Counted from the first letter of the stretch, positions 11,151-25,300 are shown. The stretch is 64,000 bases of DNA from Sinotaia quadrata (GCA_028829895.1 CM054182.1:65028379-65092378); one strand, 5' to 3'. The notes: generated from the sequence alone by a model not told the origin. Translations and numbers: made by a program.

Positions 11151-14100
11151 ATGGCAGACCTTGCAAATAGTGCCGATTACTTTATGCATTTTAAAGAAGA
11201 AAGAAAGAAATCTTTCAAAAATTGGCCTTTCGAAGATGGCGTTTGCTGCGCCGAAAAGGTTACATTTTTGATTTTATTTTAATTTAGACATTACATTGTT
11301 GGTAAATGGTAATGTTTAGGCCTACTCTTGTACCTATACTACTCAATTACTACAGCGTATGTCGTAATAATGTACTAATCTTACGTATTTATTAATGTTG
11401 TAATTATATCTTATTTAATTTATGTACATTTATTTTAAAGAAAATACAGTAAATAGTAGTTTTATATCTTTCATCTGTCGTAAAATCATAAATGGTAAAT
11501 TTAAATTTAACGAATTTCACATTATTTATGATCATATTATGATATTTATACCACCAGTACAGTCATGACACAAATTGACAGTATATTTAATTTTAATTGT
11601 CAGTTCTTAAATCAGACTGAAAATGGATGAGTCAACCACGTTATTTTTCTGAATTATTATTATATATTATTATTTTTTTTAAAACTTCAACTTCACATTC
11701 AACTGGTTTTGTTGTTAATGTTTTCAAATAAACTGAATGTTGTTATTAATGTTATTCTTCTGATAAATTCAATTCGTAGTTTTTTTTTTTGTTGTTTTGT
11801 ACTAAACTGATGTATAATTATTTGCATAATTTTACATTGTAGTTGTACAAGTAGTGGTAGTTGCAGTGTCAAAATAATTTTATTCATGCACACACACAAT
11901 CAACTAACAAACACAAACCATTTAAATGTTATAGTTGGTTTTTTATGATAATGAGCACATAGTAATAATAAATATGGTTTTGAAATGTTAATAATGAAGA
12001 AAGATTCATAAATGATTATTTACTATATGTAGCTTGCAGATGCTGGCTTCTATCACATCCCAAGCGACCAGTCCCCTGATGCTACTCGCTGCTTTGCATG
12101 CTATAAGGAACTTGATGGTTGGGAGCCAGATGATGACCCTTGGTAACATACTTTATTTTTCAATATTGTTTTTACCAGTAAAATTTAACCCTTTTTTCAG
12201 TTGTACCAAAAATAAATTAGCATATTGGTACTTTTGTAAATTGAAATTAAAATTCAGCTTGATATATAAGGACAGAAAAGTATCATTAAATAGACATAGA
12301 TATCTTAGTTCACCAATTGGCTCAGAAAAGTATGAATAATAAAGTTTTATCTTGGGTAAGCTCACATATAAATGATATATGTATGGCTCATTCTCTGGAC
12401 AAGTGTACCATTCTATGAAATGGAGTACTAAAAATAAAGTGGATTAAATCTAATTCTTCTACAACAGAGCTTAATGCTCACATAAAAACATAAGAAAAGA
12501 TTTTTTTTTTAAATGATGATGTTATACATGTTTATGTTGAAATTTTAGAAAGTAAGGTTGAGGTGTATTTTGCCAGAAAAAAAAATTTCAAATAACTTAA
12601 TATTTTTAATAAGCAGTATAATTATCTCATTACAATGAATATATTTTCTTTATTAATTTAACTTATTAACTTAATATGAATACATATTTATTTAAAATGG
12701 GATAGAAAACTAACTAGTAACTTCATCATGTTGAAACCTTATTCAGTTTCCATAGACAAAATTATCAACTATCATGAAAGTTTATTTTTCTCAACTAAAC
12801 ATAAAACAGGCTAAGTTACTATATGCTGTAAAGATAATATTAAATAATAAACAAAGTATCTATTTAAATACATGTATTTACGTTTTTTTTTAGTATATAA
12901 TAATTAATATTAATAAGCATGTAGATTCACAGATTTTTCTACCCTTACTAGCTCAGGTTTAACCCATTCGCAGGCACGTGGCCGTATATGTGCATAGATC
13001 TAAGTATAGCTGTATGGCGCTTGGCCATGTGTGCAGTGTGCATGCATGCTCAGTGTTACTAATGTTAGTCATTCAAAATTAACCAATCAGTGTGAAGCAA
13101 ATATGTGTTTCCCATTGCAGACATTCTGTTTCAATTCTACCATTGGATAACTGTAATTAGTATGCTTATGTGATAGAAAGAGCACTTTTTTCTGGTACAT
13201 ATACAGATCTGATCTGGGTCAGCAGCCATTGCCACATTTGCTGAAAGTTTTGCAAGTAATGGCTTCATACAAGTCTGTATGCTTTTATCAACAAACTTTG
13301 TCAACCCACAGCTGAATCAGATTACTAGTTAGCTGATGATTCCTATTCTGTTTCTTCTGAGGAGGAATTTTGCCAGCACCTAGTGATTTCATAGAAAATA
13401 ATGTGAAGATGTCAAGCCGGTTGGCCAACATGGCGTGGTGTGGTGTTTGGCATTTGATATGTCAGATCATATGGGAAATAAATAACTGTTACTTTACTTC
13501 ATTTGGATGTGTAATTCTTAAAAAAAAAAAATTGTGTCGTGACTTGCAATATGTGCTATATTTAAAATTTATATATAAATATTTAAAAATTATATATCTA
13601 TATAATTCAAACAAACAAATTTTCTAATAAATAAATATCAGTGATTTTACTTCATCATTCCTTTTATTGTCATGTATACTCAACAAGAACTTTACCTTGA
13701 ACTGTAAAAGAAAAGTACATTTGGACTATATTCAATTTGAGGAAATAATTTTCATTTAGAAAATATCTTAGGACTGAAAATTATGAAGAATAAATAAATA
13801 GTACTTTTGCATCTTATCTGGACTTTTGGAATTAAACTTGTATTTGTTTATTGAAAAATTTATTTTCTACAACATGCAGTAAGGTAATTTTTTCACGTGG
13901 AGTTTCTGAAGACAAAAATGTCTGTGTAACAGTGAAGAAATTAGTTAATTACTTCAATTTGCAATTGAACTTGCATTTGCTTTTCTAAAAAGAATTCTTG
14001 TGCAAATAGTTTTGACACTGTAATGATTTTTTTCACCTTGCATTTCTGGAGGGAAAAAATATCATTTTCATCGACAGTTAAGGAAACTTTTTATTATATA

Positions 14101-15582
14101 TTTATTTTTTAATTTTAAAATACTACTTTTAAAATTCTGTTGTATGTATAACTTAGGAACCAATTTTGAGATCTGTTTTGGTATATTTTGAAGCTTTATC
14201 AGACACCTCTTGGGCGCTAGTTTGCTTGACATTCTTCAAATTTAGTCAGACACAACTGTTGTACAAATAAATAGTTGCATGAGAAAAAAATAAATAAGCT
14301 TTTTTGGTAATTCTGAGTGTAAAGCAAGCATGATTATGGCAGGTGTTTTTGTTTTTGTTTTTGGCTTTATGTTTTTTTGACACTTGCATTGATTAAAATA
14401 CTGAAATCTATTGACCAAATTAAAAAGATGTACTCTGTATGCAAATGTTCTTGCTTCAAGAGTCTGAGTGGTTTTTGAACAACACCATTGTAATTGTAAT
14501 TGCCTAACAGCAGACCCTTCTGGGAACACATTCCTTTATTTATTAATGTAAAACAATACACCTGGTTGTGCTACAAATGAATCACAGAATGCAACCTGAT
14601 TTTGCTACATACCAAAAAATGCATACCCAGTTGTATTAGACTACAAAACACACAGCCAGTTGTGCTACAAACCAACCAAAAATTGTATTTTAACGTTTAA
14701 ACATATATGTACTGTATAAATTTAGCAATATGTGAGAAAAAGCAGCCTGGTTGGAATTGTTTGTTTGTGCCTTTTATTTTCATTAGTCAGATGAAATTTA
14801 TAATATTTACATTTGATTTTATTATAACAATATAAGATATAATCATAGTTCCATACCAGTTTGTCTTGGCATTATTATTTATATACCATAGAGTGTTATA
14901 AATTTATTTAAAATAACATATCATGATACACTTTTTAATGATTCCTGTGTAATTAGCTTTGGAGATTGGCTCAGTAGTAAATCATATTAAATTTTGCCTT
15001 TCTCTAATTTTATGATAACATCATTTCTAGGCATGAGCACAAGAAACATTCACCTGATTGTGCATTCTTGAAACTTGGAGTTCCAGTGGAACAGCTGACT
15101 GTACAAGAGTTAATGAAACTGGAAATCAAAAGACAAGTTTGCAGGATGGTAAGCTTAATCCAAACTCACTTATTTTATATTTTTATAATTAATACTTTTA
15201 TTTAGAGAATTCAGTTAATTTTTTTTTTTTTAAATTTAAATATTTATATGATCTTTACTCATTGTTCATATATTGTTATATATATTTTTTTTTCTTTTAG
15301 TCTTCACAGATAATGTGTCACTCAGATTGATCAATAGCAGAGGTGATCTTTCTTATATTTCATGAAAGTGTCCGGTCATTAAATTTTATCATCTTTGTTT
15401 ATTATTAATGCGAGAAATCATATAGTTCTAAGAAACATACAAGTGTGAAGATCAAAGTTGTTTATTTCTTTTGTTGTTTTCAGAAAATGATTTTGGATTC
15501 AAAATCTAGGGAGTTGGAAGAACAGAGTAAAGCTGTCCGCACAGAAATGGAATCATTCTTAGACAAGCATAAAAAATTCTGA
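11151..15582 (+). CDS. BIRC5: Survivin (BIR-domain chromosomal passenger protein)
   Basis: Four exons join in phase: 11151-11258, 12033-12142, 15031-15148 and 15484-15582, all with GT/AG borders, giving 144 aa (human survivin is 142). The first has the conserved KSFKNWPF. The second and third carry the BIR zinc site CFAC (C56, C59), H76 and C83 with exact C-x2-C-x16-H-x6-C spacing, plus the hallmark [13 protein letters not shown]. The last exon encodes a charged C-terminal helix ending DKHKKF. In the family, this protein docks the chromosomal passenger complex (Aurora B, INCENP, borealin) on phosphorylated histone H3; D70 and H79 sit where the H3-tail pocket is expected. The human Thr34-Pro Cdk1 site is absent: this protein reads [13 protein letters not shown], one residue shorter. 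The gene lies tail to tail with the minus-strand membrane gene. Confidence 0.95.
12143..15030 (+). other. Survivin intron 2 (2.9 kb)
   Basis: This is the largest intron of the survivin gene, flanked by GTAACA and TTTCTAG splice sites. It is AT-rich except for a candidate piggyBac 5' end at about 12959-13430. There are no other open frames of note. Confidence 0.85.
12959..13430 (+). mobile_element. Candidate piggyBac-type 5' end in intron
   Basis: TTAA at 12959-12962 is followed by CCCATTCGCAGGCACGTGG. That fits the TTAA target site plus CCC-starting terminal repeat of piggyBac elements. About 370 bases in, overlapping frames read [12 protein letters not shown] and then [11 protein letters not shown], resembling the acidic N-terminus of such transposases. 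No matching 3' end or catalytic region follows, so at most this is a 5' fragment. The match rests on short motifs. Confidence 0.35.
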
Positions 15583-15704
15583 CTGGCCTGATTCTTTTTG
15601 TCGTCTCTGTCTTCTATGAACAAACACAAATGACTGGCTTGTCTTTTATGAACAAACACCAATGACTGGCTTGTCTTTTATGAACAAACAAAAATGACTG
15701 TGGC
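15580..15704 (+). repeat. ~35-bp x 3 repeat in survivin 3' UTR
   Basis: Three imperfect copies of a unit containing TGACTGGCTTGTC and TATGAACAAACA start at the stop codon itself, so the last codons border the array. It lies in the transcribed 3' UTR. Confidence 0.7.
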
Positions 15705-15827
15705 TATAATTTTAGTATCATTTTATATCTCATCCTGACTTGTTTTATTAATTGAAATAATGTATGTGATTCAATGTTTGTATACATTGTAAAACAGTTT
15801 GTCTGTCTATCTTTTCATCTGTTTCTT

Positions 15828-15833
15828 ATTAAA
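15828..15833 (+). terminator. Candidate survivin poly(A) signal ATTAAA
   Basis: ATTAAA lies 246 bases after the stop codon and is followed by a T-rich stretch. It is the variant hexamer, so the true cleavage site could be further downstream. Confidence 0.35.
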
Positions 15834-15839
15834 TTATGT

Positions 15840-17440
15840 TTTACATTACATCATCTTCATTTTGAATTATTATCTTTTGTATGTTTTTATATTTGATAAA
15901 TAGTAAATGCTGCTTATTATGATCACATTTCTTCTTTTGTATTTTGATTGTTATAAATGACGATTCTTAAAAGCAAAAGTCATGCTAATTTTAAGAAATG
16001 TTTATATAAAGCACTTTTTAACTAAATGCTTATTATTAAAATTAAATTTGTAATTTCTGCACTTTAAAATTTGTACTTGGTGCACAATAACGAATATGTA
16101 CAAGTATCTAAGTGTGCTGTTTTACAGAAAATTCATTGATTTAACATTTTTTTAATTGTCACTTATTGAGACTTTAAGAAAGCTTTGGATATGTGTACAA
16201 GCTATTGTCACATGCCTGGTTATATTTAATGATCCTGTCACAGTATCAGACTCAAAATTATTAATCATCTAATTTATTATATATTAGCTCGAATACTGAC
16301 AACAGCCAGGCAGCCTAATCTGTCTTTCAGTCTCTATGTTAGACCCATTCTTTGGGACATTTATTCATCAACATAGCAACAGACAAATTAGCTGACCTGC
16401 CTCGAGTTGGCAAACATTATCTTTCCCATTGATTAATTATGACTTATATAACACCCAGCCAACTCTTCTCGGTCACACCAACAAATTAACCAAAATATGG
16501 GTTTAAGATAACAAGAAGATTTAATAATAATAATAAAAAGAGAACAATAGAATTCAATTTCCGAAAACACCGGTCAACCAAGACCATCTATATAGTGTCC
16601 CAATGTTACTGTTAATTTCTGAGAAGTTAATATATTTACCACTTGTAGAAACGTGCAAAACCTTTGTCATCTACGCAAATTCATCAACTCTTGTATAGGT
16701 GCGGGCATAGTGTGTCTGTCAAACTACAGATTATCTCATGTCATTGAGCGGAATACAAACGTCCATATAAGGGCATTCCGTATCCTGTCAACATTCACTC
16801 GTTCTTACTGTCACACTTCCCACACGTGATCAATGAACCTGACCTCAATCCTTTACTGTGTGTAGCGTATGCAGGCATGGCAGATTGCATGATTTGACTT
16901 GTAACTATCAATTATAGATTATTAATAAAGAAAAAGAAATAATACAACCACAAAAAGCATAATTTGCCCATGGTTCGACCATCACAGTTATAATTACTGA
17001 AGAATAAAAATGAACATTTCTGTTGGATCACATTTTGAGCACCTGAAGAATTGACCACAGGAAGTGGTAACAGTAGAATAACAAGTTTAGCAAGAGATTA
17101 TGTTCAAAAAGACTGACTCAGCTAATGATGCAGATATATCCTTCTCAATTATAGTAGGCACAGATTTATTTCCAAAGAAAAACCGGTTTGTTGCAAGAAG
17201 GAGTCTATTTCCTTTATAAAATAACAATTCTTGATGCTTAGCTGGTTATGTAGCAACAATATATTGTTTGAAACACTACCTTCCATTGAAGGTAGTTATC
17301 AAGTGATGAGATTTTAATAGTTGCGTTTTAACAAGTTATTGCTGAAGACTGTGTTATGGATATTTTAAATTACTCAAACATCAGTAACTTTGAAGAAAAA
17401 AGGAAAATTACACAGAACAAACACAACAGATTTTATAACT
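15840..17440. other. Space between two convergent genes
   Basis: AT-rich sequence with no supportable gene. A moderately less AT-rich stretch lies around 16290-16900, but no domain or splice pattern was recognised. Confidence 0.45.
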
Positions 17441-17441
17441 T

Positions 17442-17581
17442 TTTATTTAGAAAATATATACAAAATATCTATTTTTAAACTTGCAAAAGTGCACTTTTAT
17501 TTAATCAATAATGTAAATATATTTTCTTAATAAGAATTACAAAAGAATAACCCAAACTTTCTTTTATAAAAGATCTTTATT
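17442..17581 (-). terminator. Cluster of three AATAAA signals (minus strand)
   Basis: TTTATT on the plus strand, read as AATAAA on the minus strand, occurs at 17442-17447, 17496-17501 and 17576-17581. They lie about 1.8 kb past the stop codon of the minus-strand membrane gene. If used they imply a long 3' UTR with alternative ends. Such hexamers are common in AT-rich DNA. Confidence 0.35.
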
Positions 17582-19344
17582 TAATATCAATTTCCTGCAA
17601 AGGGGTAATGTAGGAACAAAAGAAATAACAGTCCCCAATCTGTACTCATTACAAAAATGTAAATAGGAATGTATAAAATATACCCTTGAATTCTAAAATT
17701 TGTTTGAAAATAGTTTGTCACAACATTAAAGGGAAAAAAGTGGATTTCAAAGCAGTTGTTCTAGCTCTGAGTACAAAGTATGTCATAGTTAAATATTTTT
17801 AATTGTGGCTTAAAAGTGATGTTTTAAGAAATGCGATCCAATAGTATAGTTCTGTAATTCTCAAATTAGTGATTTTCTATTCCCTTTCAAAATACCAGGA
17901 ATTAAGCACAGTGCCTCAAATTAATTCCAATGCAAAATGACTCAAAAGTATGACTGAGCATGATAATTTACTTGGTTTTAAATAACTGTTATAGAGAACA
18001 TTTTGCACAGCATGCTTAGAACCTTAGTTTAGATTAAATTATACAAAAATAAACATTTTAGATAATAGAGAATTTATAATAATTAATCGAAAGCATAATT
18101 AGATAAATGTCTAAATATCTCTGCAGAATATCTTAAATATGTTATATAAAAATTTCTAATGACCCCAGTTTTAAAAATTAAACGAGAGCACAAATATATG
18201 CCATTAGTGATGAATTAAAAAAAGAAAAATAATATACACCAGATTAATAAGATATTCAATAGTGTTACATACTATTATCAGCCACACTGATACAACAGTT
18301 TCATCCAGCATTAAATTTCATTCATGCATTCAAAAATTCTAAGTATACACAATATTGAAATTTCAACTTCAAAACTTGTACAACCTTGCAACATTAAAAA
18401 ATCCTATTAAAGCAGTATTCACAAACTGACACCTTAGCAGCCATACTAGATAAAAAGTTAAAAAGTAGTTAAAAATTTTACAGCTTGTCTCTCAAATTTA
18501 TATCTCAAACACCATTGTTATCCAACATTATTTTCCAAAATCCAAATGCTGTTTTCTCCCTTTAACTAACAAATAAGTCGAAGAGGGTAATATTAAATGT
18601 ATATAATGCACACTTGGGGAGGTGTGGTTGAGTGTTCATTGAGGACAAAGTATTAGTAATATGTTAATATATCAATGAATTCAGGTATCTGTAGTATCCA
18701 TTTTTCTGTTTGTAATTACATCTAAGAAAACTTATGCAAATAGTAAAAAGAAGCAAGACTTAAGGCACAACTCTTAAATTTAATTTTATGCAGCAACACT
18801 AGATTTATCAACTGCTACTGATGACAACAGTGTTCACATTTTAATTACCATACATAGATTATTATTAAAAAAACAACTTTACCACTTAACTTGTGCAATT
18901 CCAAACATTTATGATGATGGTTAATAAAGCACTTAATTATGAAAAGTGAGCTACAAAAACCAAACAAAAATATATTAACTAAACAAGGGGTTTGAAAATT
19001 ACCAAATTTTGTTGTTGTATACAACCCCCATTGCTTATTTCTAAAACAAATTACCTCCCCAAGTTTCCAAAAATAAAGATGAATCTTGTCATTTTAATAG
19101 GCCACTACAATAAGATTAACACATGAATATATCAAAACACCCTGACAACTCAGGCATGGGGATTCAATTTGGTACACAAAAGGTTTTTTATTTACACTAT
19201 CTCAATGTACAAAGAACAGTTTTAATTTTCCACTCATGCTTTATAACTATTACATTTGCATACAAAATCCCCCAATGGCAGCAATTTAATGGAAAAAAAC
19301 AGCATCTCATAGCAGAAGTTATTTTGTGTGGACAAGATGGCCAA

Positions 19345-22300
19345 TCAAAGCTCTGACTCGGAATCTTTGCCAACATCCAATTTAACCATACCTGGCCTGA
19401 AAGAGAAAACAAAAAGAGTTGCCAATACAGCATATAAAGTGTTAAAAAAATAAAACAAACAATACTATTTACAATGTCTCATCAGAAATTTCTTTTACCT
19501 ATGCAGTTAATCCTGAAATTTGAAACAGGTGTATGCCCTTGATGAATGTAATTTTTGTAAGATGAAATGTTGGCTGGACTATTTCTTACAAAAAAAGGGT
19601 AAACAGTATTCCACATTGACATGAAAAATAGCATATCTATAACTTTACTACATTATTATTACTATATCAGTTATTGCTTTTATATCTTCTTGTAATATAA
19701 TGATGCTGAAATTAAATTTGATTTCCTGAGAAAATAAGTAAAACTAGAGCAAGAACAAGTCAATTTAAATGTCACTAAAATTGGGAGGGGGGGGGGGTGT
19801 TAAAGAAGAGAGAAGGTAAAATTGGGAGGGGGGGGGGGTTAAAGAAGAGAGAAGGTAATGCAATGTAAATTTGAAGTTTTGACCACTTTACACATTTCTA
19901 CTTTTGCACAAATACTGAAATAGCCCATGTTACTTCACTCAGAAACACCTGTCTGCTTGATCATTTAATTCTTTATAACTTAATTTAATCTAGAGTTTGC
20001 TTTAAGTTAATCACTTTTATTATTATCATTGATACTTCAATCAACAGCAACCTTCTGGCCACTGCCATTTTGTTACTAATGATTGTAAATGCAAAACTAA
20101 ATTCCAATCTGAGTCAGAATAAAAAATGATTTCATGTTTTTCAAAACGAAGATTGTGCAACCCTTAATTCCATGGAAAACTGCATATCTGCAGAAGATTC
20201 ACAGCCCTGTTTAATACAGTAAGTAACTATATGAATCACCCTGCATTTAGATGATAATAAAAATATTAAATTCAACCATTTGCTCTCCTTAAAACGAGTG
20301 AAAAGTATGACCCAGCATTTAGATGATAATAAAAATATTAAACTCAACTCTCCATATATCGAGTGAAAAGAATGACCCAGCATTTAAATATTAAACTCAG
20401 CCATTTGTTCTCCATATAACAAGTGAAAAGTATGACAATGTGTGTCATTGACAAAGATGGACAGGAAATTAAAAAAATCAACCCTTAACAGTAAAAATAT
20501 ATATATTTTTTTAATTAAAAAAACCCAAACCATTGCCTTGTAATATTGGTTATTATGCAAAACACTGACAAAACGGTACGTGAAACTATGTATCTGAGTG
20601 TGTATGCATTAGTGCAATAACTTGAATAAGTACTTTGAGTATGTCTGTCTTTCATGATATCTTTATCATATATATGTATAATTTTAAACATGTCAAAAGA
20701 ACAAGATCAAACATTAAAGAAAAAAGATACAAAAACATAAATTCATCCCCTCCTATGTTCAGGAATATTTGCCCCAAAGACTGTCCCCATCCATTATATA
20801 CACACACATAGATATACATGTATTAAAATATGGGAGACAATTGATACCAATCAGCAAGAGTATTATGAAATTCTACAAAATAGCTGGTCTTGTCAAATAA
20901 TCAGCACAATATTTATTTAAACATTTCCATTTATGTAAAAAAGGTTAGCAAAGCAAAAACTCACGCAGCCACAGGTGATTTATCAAGAAAGCGTGGCACG
21001 CCCCGAGGACGTCGATCCTCTGAGGGTTGTTGGTGCCTGTCATCATCTTGTGGTCCTCTGCGATCGTCATTGCTGTATCCTTTAGGAGGTGGACTTTGCC
21101 GACCTCGCCCCTCAGGAGGAGAACCACCCTCTCGTGGAATACGTTCTCCTTGAGGTGGACGTCTCTGACCATTAGGTGGAGGCCCACGCTGTTCATTTGG
21201 TGGTGGCCCACGTCTACCACAAATAAACTCCCCAAAATCAAATAAAGAAAATAATCTAACCTAAAAAAAATTCTAGACTATATTACCTACAGTTCATTAT
21301 AACAAACATTAAGATATTTAGTCATTTTTATACCTTCCTCTATGTGGTAACATTTAATTTAAATATTACACAATATTTTCTTAAGAAATAACATTTAAGT
21401 TAAATACTGCACAGTATTTTCCTATGTAATAACTTTTAAATTAAATATTATACAGTATTTACCCATTATTCTACCTAAATGATAAAAACTGCATTATACA
21501 GTAAGGATTATATATTAATGTGATCTCTCTTGTCACTAAATTTTAGTGCAGTTATTTGAGAAAAACCAGTCATTAAAAACAACAGTGCTGTAGACAACAT
21601 GCTGAGGAACATTCATTATTAATAAAATATGCCAACATGCACATACACTTGTAAATGTTTATATAAATTACACAGAGTATATTTTTCTCAAGGTAAAGAA
21701 TATATGTGAAACTGAAAGAGAGTATGTGCAAGAAAATTTATTAAAAATAAATACACTACATATAATTTCCCCTCATATTACTTTTATTTTTTTTATAAAT
21801 AGCATATTCCTCTAACTTTGTGCAATCTGACCCATTCAGTGCAACATAATTAATAACTTAAGTACTTTTGTATTTGTAGAATATATTTTTACAGGGGGAA
21901 ATCAGATATTAGAAAATCTCAAAAATTTGTATAAAATATTACATTGGTATGTGTAGAAGTGGTTTACACTTAATTACAGTTGTAACTGAAAATAAGTCTG
22001 TATTGATCTGATGCATTTGAATGGTTATTAGATACCAGAGTTACCACATTTTACAAATGTGTGCATGAACTTTATTTTGATAGAATATTTTGTTAATATG
22101 TGGTCAGCAGAAAACACAATTTTAAGAAAAACAAACTATTTGTGACAAACAACTTTTGTATGGGTGAGGCACAATCTCATTTCATTTAAATTATGGGCTT
22201 GTTTTTTCACACTTAGATTACCTTGATCATGTTTCTTCTTTGATATAGTGTAAATGGGTAATAATCACAATTCTTAATTATAATTTAAAATAACATTTAA

Positions 22301-25300
22301 TTAATTAAACAGATTTTTTATCCTTCTCTATTTTTTAGTTTCCCTTTACTAAGTTTGACCTACATATCACCATGTAATGGTAGAACTTTTTAAGTACAGT
22401 TACATAGATCTCATAAGATAATTAATTTTTAAGCCAGTATATACTAAATATAGTGGTAACCTTTTCATAAAAATAGTGGAGCACTTTTGGTTTAAAATAT
22501 TTATAATGCTAGTTGTAAATTATAGAATTATATCTAATGAATTTTATTAGGCATTTCTTGACTTAAACATAACTATTTAGAAGGTTTTTTTTTAAATTTT
22601 AAGTGATCAAATTAAACTTTTTTGAAATTATTTGGAACCTGAAACTTGCTGCATACGGTCCCCTAATATTTCTTGCTAACAATATTCTGTTATCACATTT
22701 AAGAAAAGTGTTTGTGACTAAAATTATTTAAACAATTCTAGTCACATTTTAAAAAAATAATTTGTATATAAATTTAAGAGAGTATCTTGTATTTTTTAAA
22801 ATCAAAGCACATAACTAAATACTCTTTATGATAAAATTCCCGCATGACTTTGATCAGATGTGTATGGAAAAGTAATATATAAAACTAGTAAAATATCAGT
22901 ATACAGACACTAGAACCAGAGAAAATGAACCATAGTTTTAGTCTTAATATGCCATTTATTGATTCTGAATTATTATTATTTTGTATTATATAGTTTTTAA
23001 TGCTGCTTTTAATGGAGAAAACTGTTTAAAGATCATACTCTTGGATATTGAGGTATGATTTTTTTCAATAATGTATCTCAAAACTCATAACCTACTTACC
23101 TAGTCCCCTTCTATTTTCAATGCTAGCGCTGTTTCAGCTGGGGCACATTACAACTCAAACCATGGTGGACAGTCACAAATGGTGAAAATGAAACTGGCTT
23201 ATTCTGAACATGGATGAATTTTGGCAATGCTAAGATACTATATAGGAGTTAGCTCTCACAGTATTGATTGTTTCATAAATAATACTAATTAAAACCTCCC
23301 CAGTAGAGCTAACTCTATAGACTTCAATGCACAGTTTAACAATATCTACACTGTAAAGAAATTGGCTAGATCGATTCAGTTTTTCAAATTCAGACAAGTA
23401 TTGTAATTACAATATACATACAATTTAAACAATTTTCCACAAATCTTTCATACAAATAGAATTCTTAAGTAGACTGAGTAAAATTTTCTACAATGTAAGG
23501 CTATTGCTTTACATGTTTAAATTTCATTGATAATTATTTTTTTAAGTGATAGGCCTGAGGATATTTTCCTTCTTGTTTGTTTGTATTGTGTTGTAAATTT
23601 AATTATATTTACTGAATTATAGATTCATAAATTTGGGTACAAATATATCAAAAATGGTCAATGCCAAACATGCAGTTATCATAGATGGTCTTTTCAATAT
23701 GATGGACATTTGGCGACAGTGAATTTGCCCTTATGTCCTCTCCATATATAGAGTTCAGTGTAATTTCCTCTCTTCTAGCTTTAGTTTCCTCTTTCCACAC
23801 TACCAGCCAAGACTTACTGATGTTTTCACAACATGGAATAGTTCACACTGTTCCAATCCACTGGCGCTAACAGTGACATTCAATAGGATGATCCCACCAC
23901 TTAATGCATTCATTTCTGATTACTTATTTGAAGATATATGCAGTATAGCAAAGAAATAGTCATAATCTGTCATTACAGCAGTTAAAAATCAAATTTTGGC
24001 CTTAGCAACTGTGTTGATTCAGGGTAGTCTCCCGTGATCTTGATTCGTTATTGTCTACTGTACCATTGTCTCTTGAGAGCAGAGGAGTGTGGTGGTGATG
24101 ATGGACAGAATATTTCAAAATACAGGATTAATATTTAATTGTAGGCTTAATTACACTTAGTTTAGTATAAACTGGATATTTTCTTGCATATCTGATTATC
24201 CAAACTATTTGATTAACAGAGCTAATCTTGTCCCAATAAGTTTGGATAATAATGTTCTACTGTAAATAGCATTGTCTGCCTTTAGTTATATATATGTCAG
24301 GCATATTTAAAACTATTTTACTCATGTAAAAATGTAATTTAAAATATCTGCCATGTACAATGTTACACAATGCATCAAATTTTATATGTTCTTTTTTTTC
24401 TAAAATAAAAAATGTAATAAATTAATACCATTACTGTTTTGGATACTTTCACATTTTAACTGCACAAGTATAAACATCTTTTCTTTAGAAAAATGTCCTA
24501 CAAATGGCTTGACAATTTTTTAAACATGTAAACTCACCTGTCAACATCAATTTCATTGACATGTTCAGTTCTCTGAGTTAAAATTAGTAAAAAAAATATC
24601 TATAATAATTAAATACAAAACTGAATTCTGATCATATAATAAACTGCTTTGAAAAACTGTAACCAAAAAATTTACCTGTCATCAGGTGGTCCTCTAGGTC
24701 GCTCATCAGGTGGTCCCCTACGTCGATCATCTGGTGGTGGTCCCCTACGTCGATCATCTGGTGGTGGTCCCCTACGTCGATCATCTGGTGGTGGTCCCCT
24801 ACGTCGGTCATCTGGTGGTGGGCCTCTACGTCGGTCATCTGGTGGTGGTCCCCTACGTCGGTCATCTGGTGGTGGTCCCCTACGTCGATCATCTGGTGGT
24901 GGCCCTCTGCGCTTCTCATCTCCAGGTGGCCCACGACGTCCATCCTGAGGTCTACGATCACGGTACTGATCACCAGGTCCATGGCGATAGGCCTGGTTGT
25001 TATGCCCACGATGGGACCTACGGTCAATATTGCTCTGAAACCGAGAAAAAATTTAACAGTATATATTTATGTACATTATAGTCAACATAACTCTGGACAC
25101 AAGCATCCAAGTATAAATCAGTTAATATACTCAAGTGACATAGTCTTAGTCCATGATGTATTTTTAGTTTACAATCTTATTACATGATGTATATTGGTGT
25201 TCGACCTTTCTACATTAACTTGAAATAAGCTTAATATACTATGAATAACATATTTTCCTAACTTTTAAAGTTTAGAATGTGCTTACTTTTAAAATTTTAC

